DNA of 64,000 nt from JAGLOK01 sp963676355 (GCA_963676355.1 OY781093.1:2170001-2234000); one strand, 5' to 3'; shown: positions 26,564 to 36,136, counted from the first letter of the stretch. A program made the numbers and translations. Notes: generated by a model from the sequence alone, not told the origin.

Positions 26564-27508
26564 TTACATCCCCCCATCTTCGGTTGTAAGCTGAAGGAAG
26601 ATATCTTCCAAAGTTACATCCATTGGTCTCATCATTAAAATCGGATTGCCCAATCTTGCCATTGTGTTAAACAGCGAGCGTCTAACATCCGCATTCTTTT
26701 CTGATTCAATAATATAGTCAACACTGTCAGCCTCACGAACACCGAGCTCATCCACAAATGATACACCTGATATTTCGCGAATAGCCTTTCGTACAGATGA
26801 GTTTGCCCCAGCAATGCGAACCGACATTCTTTTTATTTCATTAACAGAGCTTGCAAGATTTTCAAGCGTATCTTTTGCAACAATTTTCCCTTTGTCAATT
26901 ATTATGACGCGCTCGCAAACGTCTGCTACTTCATGCAATATATGTGAGCTTAAAATGACTGTGTGGCTTTTACCCAAGTCTTTAATGAGATTGCGTATCT
27001 CGATAATTTGTCTTGGATCAAGTCCTACAGTAGGTTCATCCAGAATAAGAACTTCAGGGTTTCCGATTAATGCCTGAGCAAGTCCCACTCTCTGTCTGTA
27101 ACCTTTGGATAAGTTTTTGCAAAGTCTTTTGCGCATATGGGATATTCCCACCAGATCACAAACATCAGCCAGATGTCCTTTTCTTTTTTCTTTGCTTACG
27201 TTTTTTATGTCGCAACAAAAATTAAGATATTCCTCCACTACCATATCAAGATATATAGGTGGTTGTTCAGGTAGATATCCAATGTGCTTTTTCACTTCAA
27301 GCGGTTCTTCCAGAATATCATGATCAGCTATTTTCGCAGTCCCTCCGGATGATGAAATGTAGCCAGTTATAATATTCATTGTTGTAGATTTTCCAGCACC
27401 GTTTCTGCCTAGAAAGCCTACAACCTCACCTCTTTTGATTTCAAAGCTGATGTCATCAACGGCAAGGTTTTCTCCGTAACGCTTGGTCACGTGTTCGACT
27501 TTGATCAT
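26564..27508 (-). CDS. ABC transporter ATPase (GldA/CcmA-like)
   Basis: The 314-residue ATPase shows Walker A GRNGAGKST near residue 35, signature LSKGYRQRVGLAQ near 135, Walker B VLILDEPTVGLD and the H-loop SSHIL near 188. A C-terminal extension of about 95 residues follows, as in GldA/NatA-type exporters. It is the first gene of the four-gene operon ATPase-permease-GldG-DUF4340, with a strong GGAGGG ribosome site. Confidence 0.95.
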   Translation of the reverse strand: MIKVEHVTKRYGENLAVDDISFEIKRGEVVGFLGRNGAGKSTTMNIITGYISSSGGTAKIADHDILEEPLEVKKHIGYLPEQPPIYLDMVVEEYLNFCCDIKNVSKEKRKGHLADVCDLVGISHMRKRLCKNLSKGYRQRVGLAQALIGNPEVLILDEPTVGLDPRQIIEIRNLIKDLGKSHTVILSSHILHEVADVCERVIIIDKGKIVAKDTLENLASSVNEIKRMSVRIAGANSSVRKAIREISGVSFVDELGVREADSVDYIIESEKNADVRRSLFNTMARLGNPILMMRPMDVTLEDIFLQLTTEDGGM

Positions 27509-27553
27509 TTACTTCCCTCCTGCTTCACTGTCTTAAATGTTCTAATACGATTT

Positions 27554-27584
27554 AAATGGAGAAAACACAACATTTTCTCCATTT
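27554..27584. terminator. Perfect 12-bp hairpin between recN and the ABC operon
   Basis: AAATGGAGAAAA pairs exactly with TTTTCTCCATTT around a 7-base loop. The T-run is better on the plus strand; on the minus strand it may still stop recN transcripts or shape the ABC-operon leader. The rest of the 227-base gap is AT-rich with no gene. Confidence 0.5.
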
Positions 27585-27736
27585 TTCAGACTAAAATATT
27601 TTACCAAATTTACCTTCTCAATGTATGAACAAAATGTAAAATACCCTGATAGGTCTTAACTATTTATATTTTAAAAACTATAGATTTACCAAAGTGTTTC
27701 ATATATATTAAGAAATGTTAATATATCAATTTTATC

Positions 27737-29449
27737 TTAAATAGTTTTCTTAAACTCTCTTGACCATTCTATTATTTCTTTTGCGTGCGCATCGCTAAAC
27801 TGGCTTATGTTGTTTCCGCCCACCAGTCGCGAAATTTCCGTATATCTTTCTTGTTCGCCAAGCATATTAACTTCTGTTTTCGCTCTGGTTTCATCTGTTT
27901 GCTTTTCAATATAGTGGTGTACATCCGCCATAGCCGCAATTTGCGCTGTGTGAGTGACACAAATCACCTGATGTTTCCTTGCAATAAGTGCAAGCTTTTG
28001 AGCAACAACAGAAGCCATAATGCCGCTTATACCAGTGTCGATTTCGTCAAAAATCACAGTGGGGATATTATCACTTTCAGAAGAAATAGTTTTAAGCGCA
28101 AGCATTATTCTTGATATTTCACCGCCTGAAGCTATCTTGTTTAAAGGTTTTAAATCTTCGCCTGGATTTGTAGCGATTAAAAGCTCCACTTCGTCAGCTC
28201 CATTTTGATAGAAAACCAACTTGTCATCATCTGTATATTTTCTTCTAAAATTCACATCAAACTTCGCCCTTTCCATTCCAAGGTGCGAAAGCTGATCTAT
28301 AATATTTGCACTTAGTTGGATAGATTTCGTTTTTCTGATTTCAGTTATCTTGTCAGACAGTTCATTAAGCTTATGATAGAGACCCACTTTTTTCTTATTC
28401 AAATCTTCTATTACAAATTCGTTTTCTTCCAAATCACTAATTTGCTTTTTGGTTTCATCGCGATACTGGAGTATCTCTTCAATGCTTGTACCGTATTTTC
28501 TCTTAAGCTTATTAATATCACTTATTCTGCCCTCAATGCTGTCCAAGTCGCCTTCAGCATATGCCTCATTGAATTTTAGAGAACGAATTTCCTGAGCGAT
28601 ATCTTCACTATCAATCAACAAAGACTCCACTCTGTTGCTAAGCTCTGTGTAGTTTTCTGAAATAGCGCTCAACTCACCCACATACTTTTTCACATCCGAA
28701 AGCAGGCTTACAATGCCGCCAAACATTTCTCCGTCTCCAAAAAAAGCGGCGTATGAGTTTTCCATGTTTTGCTGAATCTTTTCCGCATGTTGGAGCATGT
28801 CTCTTTGATCTCTCAGCTCTTCATCTTCTCCCGGTTTCAACTGCATAGCTTCTATTTCGCCAAGTTGGAAATTAAGCATTTCCAACCGCTTTTGCTTTTC
28901 TCTGTCATCAGTTTTAATTGATTCAATCCTATTTGAAACTGAAATGTATTCTTTGAGCACACTCTTGTACTCTTTAATTATTTCGCTCAACTCTTTCTTA
29001 CAAAAAGCATCAAGCACATTAATATGATTTTTGGGATCAAGCAGCGATTGGTGTTCATGCTGTCCATGAATATCAATTAATTCTCTAGTAATCTGTGATA
29101 ACTGACTAAGCGTCGCCATCCTACCATTTATCCTGCAAAAATTTCTGCCGCGCGACGATATCTCACGAGCTACAATAAGTTCATTTTCATCGATTTCGAA
29201 CATATCATAAAGTGATTTTCTTATATTGGGGCATGCTGAAATGTCAAACAGAGCCTCCACATATGCGCTGTCGGCTCCGCCTCTAATAAGCGTTCTGTCT
29301 GCTCTTTCACCCAAAACTAGGTTAACAGAATCTATAATGATTGATTTACCTGCGCCTGTTTCACCCGAAAGAATATTCAACCCTTCCCCGAATGTTATCT
29401 CAGCGCTCTCAATAACTGCAATATTTCGAATGGAAAGCTGTAAAAGCAT
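27737..29449 (-). CDS. recN: DNA repair protein RecN
   Basis: RecN is an SMC-like ATPase that acts early in double-strand break repair. The 570-residue protein has Walker A GETGAGKS near residue 31, a long central coiled coil (about 150-370) and the C-terminal ATPase half with LNKIASGGEISRIMLALK and VIFDEIDTGISG. It follows argR by 8 bases, the usual argR-recN pair. In sporulating Clostridia spoIVB and spo0A normally come next; here the next gene is the ABC operon. Confidence 0.97.
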   Translation of the reverse strand: MLLQLSIRNIAVIESAEITFGEGLNILSGETGAGKSIIIDSVNLVLGERADRTLIRGGADSAYVEALFDISACPNIRKSLYDMFEIDENELIVAREISSRGRNFCRINGRMATLSQLSQITRELIDIHGQHEHQSLLDPKNHINVLDAFCKKELSEIIKEYKSVLKEYISVSNRIESIKTDDREKQKRLEMLNFQLGEIEAMQLKPGEDEELRDQRDMLQHAEKIQQNMENSYAAFFGDGEMFGGIVSLLSDVKKYVGELSAISENYTELSNRVESLLIDSEDIAQEIRSLKFNEAYAEGDLDSIEGRISDINKLKRKYGTSIEEILQYRDETKKQISDLEENEFVIEDLNKKKVGLYHKLNELSDKITEIRKTKSIQLSANIIDQLSHLGMERAKFDVNFRRKYTDDDKLVFYQNGADEVELLIATNPGEDLKPLNKIASGGEISRIMLALKTISSESDNIPTVIFDEIDTGISGIMASVVAQKLALIARKHQVICVTHTAQIAAMADVHHYIEKQTDETRAKTEVNMLGEQERYTEISRLVGGNNISQFSDAHAKEIIEWSREFKKTI

Positions 29450-29457
29450 TAATTACC

Positions 29458-29907
29458 TCAGTCCAACAATTGTTTTAATTTTTCGCAGATTTCCTCTGCA
29501 CTTACATCTTCTTTTACTATCATAAAAATAGTGTTATCACCTGCAATAGTTCCTAAAAAGCCTTCCCAGTTCAGTGCATCCAATGTTTCAGCCGCAGCAT
29601 TTGCAGAACCTGTCATTGTTTTTATTACAATCATTGAGCCAGAATAGTCTATCGAGAGCACAGTGTCTGCAAATATCCGCAAATGTCTGGAAGAAATCCC
29701 AGTGGACGCAGATGACTGGCTTGCGTATTTATAGCCGCCATTAACCCCAGGAACTTTAATTAGGTTAAGCTCCTTGATATCCCTTGACACAGTTGCCTGA
29801 GTGACATCCTGCCCCGCTTTTTTCAACTGGTTTGCAAGCTCTTCCTGTGTTTCAATGTTCATGGATTTAATAAGTTCCATGATAAGCACATGCCTTTTAT
29901 TTTTCAT
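29458..29907 (-). CDS. argR: Arginine repressor ArgR
   Basis: ArgR is a hexameric arginine-responsive regulator of arginine synthesis and catabolism genes. The 149-residue protein has the N-terminal winged helix (QEELANQLKKAGQDVTQATV, then SRDIKEL) and the C-terminal oligomerisation and arginine-binding domain with GTIAGDNTIFMIV. It lies between nadK and recN, a conserved Firmicutes order. Ribosome site GGAGAAG is good. Confidence 0.96.
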   Translation of the reverse strand: MKNKRHVLIMELIKSMNIETQEELANQLKKAGQDVTQATVSRDIKELNLIKVPGVNGGYKYASQSSASTGISSRHLRIFADTVLSIDYSGSMIVIKTMTGSANAAAETLDALNWEGFLGTIAGDNTIFMIVKEDVSAEEICEKLKQLLD

Positions 29908-29919
29908 AAACTTCTCCGC

Positions 29920-30786
29920 TTATTCTATATGCTGTAGCATCTTGTCTCTGAATGCAGCATACATATTTTTTTTATCTATCCTAACAAACTTGGCATAAAC
30001 ATCTGCTTTGTTTATCACCACTTTATAACCTTCAGGTATTTCATGCGACTGCTGTCCATCAGCTATAAGCAGCACGTCACCCTCTCGATATTCAGCGACT
30101 ATCTCAATAGTCAAATTATCTGGCGCCACAAACGGACGAGTGTGCAGCGAGTGCGCACATATAGGTGTAATCAGTGTGCATCTTACTTCAGGCATAACTA
30201 CCGGTCCACCGGCTGAAAGCGAATAAGCAGTAGAGCCCGTTGGGGTTGAAATAAGCACTCCGTCTGCAGTAAAAGCCTCCATCAGTTTGCCATCAACATA
30301 AACTTTTATTTTTATAATTCCTGTTGTAGAGCTACGGATTATAGCAAATTCATTGACTGCTATATCCGAAGACTTATCTTCTTTTCCATTGATGCTTCTT
30401 ACAGTTCCGCAAAGGGTGTTTCTTTTTTCCACAAAGAAATCCCCTTCAAAATATTTTCTAATTCCAGCTTCCATGGAGTTAACATCAAGCTCTATTAAAA
30501 AGCCGCGTCTGCCAGCATTAATGCCCACAATGTTTATATCAGTGTCAGAAAAAAGTCTTTGTGCCGCAAGCAATGTGCCATCCCCGCCTACAGTGAATAT
30601 AACATCACATTTTTCTTTCAGTATTTTAGCATCTGAATTGTCCTTTTGATGTTTTTTTCCGTTTTGAGCAACATAAATTTCTGCATCATATTCATTAAGC
30701 AAGGCTATTAGCTTCTCAGAAATCTCCTTACTTTTATCCTTATCATTGTTTAAGAATAATCCGGCTTTAATTTTTTTTGCGCTCAT
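29920..30786 (-). CDS. nadK: NAD kinase
   Basis: NadK phosphorylates NAD to NADP. The 288-residue protein carries the GGDGTLLAAQR motif near residue 67, the NE-type motif VNEFAIIR, and PTGSTAYSLSAGGP near 180, all diagnostic. It has its own promoter at 30828-30856 and appears to begin the nadK-argR-recN unit, although the gene order tlyA-nadK-argR-recN is continuous with the isoprenoid genes upstream. The ribosome site is weak. Confidence 0.96.
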   Translation of the reverse strand: MSAKKIKAGLFLNNDKDKSKEISEKLIALLNEYDAEIYVAQNGKKHQKDNSDAKILKEKCDVIFTVGGDGTLLAAQRLFSDTDINIVGINAGRRGFLIELDVNSMEAGIRKYFEGDFFVEKRNTLCGTVRSINGKEDKSSDIAVNEFAIIRSSTTGIIKIKVYVDGKLMEAFTADGVLISTPTGSTAYSLSAGGPVVMPEVRCTLITPICAHSLHTRPFVAPDNLTIEIVAEYREGDVLLIADGQQSHEIPEGYKVVINKADVYAKFVRIDKKNMYAAFRDKMLQHIE

Positions 30787-30827
30787 ATATATTAATTTTC
30801 AAGCTTTCTTTTTATTCATTTAATTGC

Positions 30828-30856
30828 ATTATAATTCATAATCTTTTTTTGTTCAA
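30828..30856 (-). promoter_or_regulatory. Promoter of nadK-argR-recN
   Basis: TTGAAC and TATAAT are 17 bases apart on the minus strand in the 86-base gap between tlyA and nadK. Confidence 0.7.
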
Positions 30857-30872
30857 ACTTTAAATTGTAATA

Positions 30873-31673
30873 TTATAGATTTTCAGCAGCTTTCTTAATT
30901 ATCAAATTGATATCGCTGAGTTTAATTTTCTCTTGTGCATTTTTCGCTGCGTATAATAGGTACTCTACATTGCCCTTCTGGCCTGTGATAGGAGAATAAT
31001 CAATTCCCTGTATCGAAAACGCTGTTTCATTTTTAAGAAAATCGATAACTTTGTTTATCACTTCAAAATGAACTTTTTCATCACGAACTATTCCCTTTTT
31101 TCCAACTTGCTCCTTACCTGCTTCAAACTGCGGCTTTATAAGCACCACTATAAATGCGTCTTCATCAGTACATAAATCCATTGCCGGAAGTATTTTTGTT
31201 AGCGATATAAAAGATACGTCGCACACTGCAGCATTCTTTTTCCCATCTATCATATCAGGCTTCAAATACCTTGCGTTAGTGCGCTCTAATACAGTCACCC
31301 TTTCATCACTTCGTATCTTCCAAGAAAGCTGTCCATATCCAACATCAACACACGTCACATGACTTGCGCCATTTTGCAGCAAGACATCACTAAAACCACC
31401 TGTTGAAGCTCCAAAATCTATAAATGTTTTACCACTTGGGTTTATATCAAAAACCTCAAGTGCTTTTTTAAGCTTAAGCGCTCCGCGGCTTACATATTTA
31501 AGTGATTCTTTTATTCTTATAACATCATCTTCTGAAATTGTTTGTGAGGGCTTTTCAACAGGAACTTCATTTACCAGAACCTTGCCAGCCATAATAAGTC
31601 TTTGAGCTTTGCTTCTTGAATCCACCAGCCCTTTTTCCGCCAAATATGTATCTATTCTAAATTTATTCGCCAT
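30873..31673 (-). CDS. tlyA: TlyA family rRNA 2'-O-methyltransferase
   Basis: TlyA proteins methylate ribose positions in 16S and 23S rRNA (earlier called hemolysin A). The 266-residue protein has an N-terminal S4 RNA-binding domain (about 4-62, with SRSKAQRLIMAGKVLVN) and an FtsJ-like methyltransferase domain whose SAM loop reads FIDFGASTGGFSDVLLQNGA near residue 85. It sits between dxs and nadK, its standard place. No clear ribosome site is seen, so it is probably translationally coupled to dxs, whose stop is four bases before the start. Confidence 0.95.
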   Translation of the reverse strand: MANKFRIDTYLAEKGLVDSRSKAQRLIMAGKVLVNEVPVEKPSQTISEDDVIRIKESLKYVSRGALKLKKALEVFDINPSGKTFIDFGASTGGFSDVLLQNGASHVTCVDVGYGQLSWKIRSDERVTVLERTNARYLKPDMIDGKKNAAVCDVSFISLTKILPAMDLCTDEDAFIVVLIKPQFEAGKEQVGKKGIVRDEKVHFEVINKVIDFLKNETAFSIQGIDYSPITGQKGNVEYLLYAAKNAQEKIKLSDINLIIKKAAENL

Positions 31674-31674
31674 A

Positions 31675-33531
31675 TCAAGCCAATCTTAAAAGTGTGTCTA
31701 TAATGCTTTGCGTGTCAATTTTCGCAATTTTATGAAGCGATTCAATATTGCCCTGATTTATATACTCATCGGGATAACCATAGCTTTCAAAGTTAGTGGT
31801 GTCATATCCAATCTTGCTTAGTTCTTCAAGCACTGCACTTCCAAAGCCGCCCATAATAACATTGTCCTCAAACGTAACAATCTTTTGATATTTTAAAGCC
31901 ACCTGTTTTATTGTTTCATGATCAATAGGCTTAATCATATTCGCATTAAAAACGTCAACCTTTTTATATAAATCATTGCTTCTTACAGCATCCATAGCAT
32001 TTACTAAAATTCCACCCGATGCAAATACCGCAACTTTAGAAGTTGCCGCCTTTGTGTATTTTAACCATCCATCAATATCCTTTGGCTTCACAAAAGCACG
32101 GCTAGGCATTGATTTTGGCAATAATATCACGCAAGGCTTCTTTGATCCCGTTGCCTTTTCAAGCATAAGTTGCGCTTCCTCAATATTTGCAGGAGTATAA
32201 ATTGTAAGGTTAGGAATATGTCTTAAAAAAGACACATCAAACACCCCATGGTGAGTCTCTCCGTCAGAGCCCACGACCCCTGAATTGTATGCTACTATTG
32301 TAACACCAAGGTTCTGCATGCACATGTCATGAAGAATCTGGTCATATGCTCTTTGCAAGAAAGTTGAATATACAAAAAATACGGGTTTAAAGCCTGCAGC
32401 GGCCATCCCTGAGCACATAGTAACTGCATGCTGCTCTGCTATTCCAACATCAAAAAACCGATCAGCAAATTGATCTTTAAATTTACCCAAGCCACATCCA
32501 TGCTCCATAGCGGCCGTCACTGCGCACAGTTTAGGATCTTTTTCAGCAAGCAGTGTCAGATAGTCACCCATAGCGTTTGGTATCTTATAATTCACATTAT
32601 ATTTTTCACCGGTCTCAGCATTAAAAGGGCTTGTGCTGTGATAATTGTCCGGTCTTTCTTCGGCAAATTTAACGCCCTTGCCCTTTTGCGTTTTCACATG
32701 CACTAATACAGGCTCTTGAATATATTTAACATGCTGAAATATTTTCTCCAAATCCTGAATATCATGTCCATCCACTATGCCGTAGTATCTAAAACCCAGT
32801 TGTTCAAACATTACGTTGGGAACAAAGAAATACCTGACTCCATTTTTAATGCGCTCAATAAAATGTTTTATTGGTTTGCCGATAACCGGAACTTTTTTCA
32901 ATCCTCTTGCCACTGCGCCTTTTAAGTTCATGTAGCCTCGGGCTGAGCGCATATTTGAAAGTAGTGCTGAAATAGCTCCAACATTTTCGCTTATTGACAT
33001 CTCATTGTCGTTTAAAATGATGATTATTCTTTTGCCATAATGTCCAGCATCGCTTAGAGCTTCCCAAACCATGCCGCCTGTCATAGCTCCATCGCCGATA
33101 AGTGCTACAATGTTGTGGTCTTTTTCCGCTAAATCGCGAACTCTTGCCATTCCAACCGCAGCTGAAATCGCTGTGCTGGAATGTCCTGTGTTAAAAGCAT
33201 CATGTTTGCTTTCTTCGCGCTTTGGAAAACCGCTTATGCCATTTTCTTGGCGCAATGTATCAAAAAGACCGTCTCTGCCCGTAAGGATTTTGTGAGCATA
33301 GCATTGATGCCCAACATCAAATACAATCTTATCATTTGCTGAATCAAACACGCGGTGCAAAGCTATGGTGAGTTCCACAACCCCAAGATTGGAAGCCAAA
33401 TGTCCACCATTTTTTGCAACTGTATTGGTTATTTTATATCTTAAATCCTGGGCTAACTGAGTCAGCTCATTTATAGACATGCTTTTAATATTTGAAATGT
33501 TTGGAATATTATCCGTTGTTCTTTTTTCCAT
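31675..33531 (-). CDS. dxs: 1-deoxy-D-xylulose-5-phosphate synthase
   Basis: Dxs condenses pyruvate and glyceraldehyde 3-phosphate with thiamine diphosphate, the first step of the MEP isoprenoid pathway. The 618-residue transketolase-like protein has GGHLASNLGVVELTIALH near residue 43, the ThDP motif GDGAMTGGMVWEAL near 150, GSDGETHHGVFD near 425 and the C-terminal domain. It is in an isoprenoid cluster with ispA and overlaps the oapA gene by 23 bases. Confidence 0.97.
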   Translation of the reverse strand: MEKRTTDNIPNISNIKSMSINELTQLAQDLRYKITNTVAKNGGHLASNLGVVELTIALHRVFDSANDKIVFDVGHQCYAHKILTGRDGLFDTLRQENGISGFPKREESKHDAFNTGHSSTAISAAVGMARVRDLAEKDHNIVALIGDGAMTGGMVWEALSDAGHYGKRIIIILNDNEMSISENVGAISALLSNMRSARGYMNLKGAVARGLKKVPVIGKPIKHFIERIKNGVRYFFVPNVMFEQLGFRYYGIVDGHDIQDLEKIFQHVKYIQEPVLVHVKTQKGKGVKFAEERPDNYHSTSPFNAETGEKYNVNYKIPNAMGDYLTLLAEKDPKLCAVTAAMEHGCGLGKFKDQFADRFFDVGIAEQHAVTMCSGMAAAGFKPVFFVYSTFLQRAYDQILHDMCMQNLGVTIVAYNSGVVGSDGETHHGVFDVSFLRHIPNLTIYTPANIEEAQLMLEKATGSKKPCVILLPKSMPSRAFVKPKDIDGWLKYTKAATSKVAVFASGGILVNAMDAVRSNDLYKKVDVFNANMIKPIDHETIKQVALKYQKIVTFEDNVIMGGFGSAVLEELSKIGYDTTNFESYGYPDEYINQGNIESLHKIAKIDTQSIIDTLLRLA

Positions 33532-34108
33532 TGTTCTCTCTTTTGAATTTCAGATGTAGTATTCTTATGAAATTCCCTACAGCTAAAGTAATTTCTTTAT
33601 TATATTTCATTGCAATTATTTTGCCTAATGCTTTGCCCGAAACGGTTAGAGTCGCAATAATAGCACTCGTTACAACAGCAATTGCAATCTGTGGAATGTC
33701 TTTTATGCTTTGCATAATTGATATTGTTATAATTGCACCCATAGCGCCAGATATTATTCCACAAATATCACCAACAACATCATTGCAAATATTACTAACA
33801 AGATCAGCTCTTTTAAGCAGCATAATAGCTTGAGCTGCTCCATTTATTTTTTTTGAAGACATGGAAACAAAAGGCTTGATTTCCGCCGCAGCTACCGATA
33901 TGCCGATAGTATCAAACGTAACGCCAATTAGTATAAATATTATCAAAACTAGAATAGCAAAAGGCAAAGAAACAGTCTGTAAAAATGACTCCGCTACTAA
34001 GCTCATTGATATTGAGAGTATAAAAGTAAGGACTACAATCTTTAAAACCCAACCGTTAGCCCTTTTTCTAGGAGCGGTTACTGTACCGCTTTCATTTTTT
34101 TTTCTCAA
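33509..34108 (-). CDS. oapA: OLE-associated membrane protein OapA-like
   Basis: This 199-residue protein has about four membrane helices (near 21-42, 50-72, 118-140 and 145-165) and basic ends. A conserved-looking stretch LLKRADLVSNICNDVVGD lies between helices. Its place, directly downstream of an OLE-type RNA and upstream of dxs, is that of OapA, the membrane protein that binds OLE RNA in Bacillus halodurans and is linked to stress and magnesium tolerance. The frame is open back into the RNA; the TTG at 34108 behind AAAGG is the only start outside the RNA with a usable ribosome site. The assignment rests on context plus topology. Confidence 0.8.
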   Translation of the reverse strand: MRKKNESGTVTAPRKRANGWVLKIVVLTFILSISMSLVAESFLQTVSLPFAILVLIIFILIGVTFDTIGISVAAAEIKPFVSMSSKKINGAAQAIMLLKRADLVSNICNDVVGDICGIISGAMGAIITISIMQSIKDIPQIAIAVVTSAIIATLTVSGKALGKIIAMKYNKEITLAVGNFIRILHLKFKRENNGKKNNG

Positions 34109-34130
34109 ATTATTACCTTTAAATAAAATT

Positions 34131-34702
34131 AGGTGGCAACATAATGGGTAAACCTTGCGGCATTGGTCCAGCAGGATTTCCCCTAGTGCTTGCCTGTTGT
34201 CGCCAATCAGGCGGTTCCCCTTTAAAAGCACAGCTGCCATGTCGCCATGGACAGGGCTGGATTACCGTAACATCCACACTATAATCCCCATTATGTCAAA
34301 TAGCTACAGTCTAGGAGCTTTCCTCTGCAGCACCTTCCGATTCCTATCCTTTTTTGCAACAGAGGTTTCATCCGGCAATCATTTCCTTTAGGAGTGCACT
34401 TCCACAAGTAAATGTAATCCAAAATCCACCCGAACCACTCAAGGCAGGCTACACTGCACACAGCTTTACTCACCGCATTACAGGTTTAATCCCGCAAAGT
34501 AGTTTCCCACCTATACGGGTCTCCACGAAAGCTGGGTCAACGCCCGCATGCCATTGCGGATCGCCCTTCTTTCTTAACTTCCAGCACCAGCCCCCAACTG
34601 GGCGTCGGTAGCCGGCACAAGAAACTTCATCGATTTGCCCTTTAACGGATTTTTAGCCCCGTCTTCGGAAACGGCGTTGCTGACTAGAATACTGCACCAC
34701 CA
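34131..34702 (-). ncRNA. ole: OLE RNA (ornate, large, extremophilic)
   Basis: About 570 bases between the PAP2-like gene and oapA hold no convincing gene but are clearly richer in G and C than their flanks and full of short complementary segments. The ends pair (GGTGG at the 5' end with CCACC at the 3' end), it has a perfect promoter ending seven bases before the first G, and it lies between ispA and an OapA-like gene followed by dxs. This is the known genomic setting of OLE RNA, roughly 600 bases, which forms a membrane-bound ribonucleoprotein with OapA. RNase P and tmRNA hallmarks are not seen. Exact ends are inferred. Confidence 0.83.
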
Positions 34703-34708
34703 TTTTAA

Positions 34709-34737
34709 ATTATATCATATCAAGAATTTTGTTTCAA
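34709..34737 (-). promoter_or_regulatory. Promoter of the OLE RNA
   Basis: TTGAAA and TATAAT are separated by 17 bases on the minus strand. Transcription would begin at about 34702, the first base of the terminal GGTGG. Confidence 0.8.
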
Positions 34738-34798
34738 TTAATGCTATAAGCATTCAAATCTTCTTCATATTTGAACGAAAATAGTTTGTTACTAACCG

Positions 34799-35263
34799 CT
34801 ACCCCGAAATTGTCAAGAAGCAATAAACCAAAGACACAGCAATTCCCAGCAATGCGCCCATAAGAACTTCTATAGGCTTGTGTCCTATCAGTTCCTTTAA
34901 CTTTTCAACATGAAACTCTTTGTGCTCTCGTATTTCTTCAATCAAGAAATTAATTATTGTTGCCTGTTTTCCTGTCTCATAGCGCACGCCTGCCGCATCA
35001 TACATTACTATCCCAGAAAAAATGAGAGATAACGCAAATATCGGAGAATCAAAGCCCTGCATTATGCCAATTGTAGATGCAGCGCTAATTATGACTGAAG
35101 TATGAGAACTAGGCATACCGCTTGATGAAAAAAACATTGAAAATTTCAATTTCTTTTCAGCAGGATATGAGGTAAAAATCTTTAAAAATTGCGCCAAAAA
35201 CCATGAGATAAATGCTGTGACAAACACAGGGTTTTCAACTACTTTCCAAAAATCTAAATGCAT
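34799..35263 (-). CDS. Divergent PAP2 family membrane protein
   Basis: This 154-residue protein belongs to the divergent PAP2 (COG1963) group: SSSGMPSSHTS near residue 47 with the serine-histidine pair, four or five membrane helices, and GHKPIEVLMGALLGI near the end. PAP2-type proteins are membrane phosphatases acting on lipid phosphates; the divergent group is uncharacterised. It starts a few bases from the ispA stop, so it is part of the isoprenoid gene run, and a role on undecaprenyl or prenyl phosphates is an inference. Confidence 0.88.
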   Translation of the reverse strand: MHLDFWKVVENPVFVTAFISWFLAQFLKIFTSYPAEKKLKFSMFFSSSGMPSSHTSVIISAASTIGIMQGFDSPIFALSLIFSGIVMYDAAGVRYETGKQATIINFLIEEIREHKEFHVEKLKELIGHKPIEVLMGALLGIAVSLVYCFLTISG

Positions 35264-36136
35264 CTAATTCTTCCTTCTTACTGTATATTTAGCAAGCGAA
35301 ACAAGATAGTCATGTTCTTTGCCTGTATTTTTAATAAGACTCAAGCAATCATTAAGTATCTCATCAGCTCTAATTTTCGCACCTTTAAGTCCCAGCTCAG
35401 AAACATATGTAACCTTATTTTCGATCTCATCTTTGCCGATTGTTTTTCCCATTGCTTCGGTATCACCCGTAACATCAAGAATATCATCAGTTATCTGAAA
35501 GAGCAAGCCGAATTTATCAATAAAATTCTCATAATATTGCTCTTTATCTTTTATGTCAGCAAGGTATACAACAGGCATTACGCTTGCAGAAAACAGTTTT
35601 CCCGTTTTAAGCATATGCATCTGTCTAAGACCTTCAGAATTTGTTATACTTTTTTTGATGTCGAGAACCTGTCCGCCAATCATACCCGAAGCTCCAGCAC
35701 ATTCCGCGATGTAAGCCATCGCTTTTATATATTTTCCTCCATACCTTGGAGAATAATTTTTAAGCAAAATTTCAAATGCAGAGTTTAATAAGGCATCTCC
35801 CGCCAAAATGGCCATATCCTCACCAAATTTAACATGATTTGTAGGCTTTCCCCTGCGAAGAGTATCATCATCCATAGCAGGTAAATCATCATGAATCAAA
35901 GAATATGTGTGTATCATCTCAAGAGCTGCACAAATGGGCAAAGAAACTTCATCTTCTATGCCGAACTCACGAGCAAGATACAACGCTATTGCAGGCCTTA
36001 ATCTTTTACCGCCCGCAAAAAGAGAATACTCCATAGCTTCAATTATGTTTTTAGGTGCGCTGCTGTCGCGAAATACTGTTTCAAGATATTCTTCTACATC
36101 TCGCTTTAATAGCTCATGCTGTTCTTTAAAATCCAT
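35264..36136 (-). CDS. ispA: Polyprenyl (farnesyl-type) diphosphate synthase
   Basis: IspA chains isopentenyl diphosphate units to make farnesyl or geranylgeranyl diphosphate. The 290-residue protein shows the first aspartate-rich motif DDLPAMDDD near residue 83, GDALLNSAFE, and the second motif QITDDILD near 220. Residues before the first motif (IHTYSLIHDD) match short-chain synthases. It is coupled to xseB (the stop and start share a base) and lies upstream of the OLE RNA, as in other OLE-bearing Firmicutes. Confidence 0.95.
   Translation of the reverse strand: MDFKEQHELLKRDVEEYLETVFRDSSAPKNIIEAMEYSLFAGGKRLRPAIALYLAREFGIEDEVSLPICAALEMIHTYSLIHDDLPAMDDDTLRRGKPTNHVKFGEDMAILAGDALLNSAFEILLKNYSPRYGGKYIKAMAYIAECAGASGMIGGQVLDIKKSITNSEGLRQMHMLKTGKLFSASVMPVVYLADIKDKEQYYENFIDKFGLLFQITDDILDVTGDTEAMGKTIGKDEIENKVTYVSELGLKGAKIRADEILNDCLSLIKNTGKEHDYLVSLAKYTVRRKN

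Noticed and set aside
34155..34611. Short open frames on both strands in the OLE region
   Set aside because: The block is better explained as a structured RNA; none of the frames has a ribosome site or recognisable protein.
34131..34702. RNase P RNA or tmRNA as alternatives for the large RNA
   Set aside because: The conserved RNase P core and the tmRNA tRNA-like ends were not seen, and the length and gene context fit OLE.
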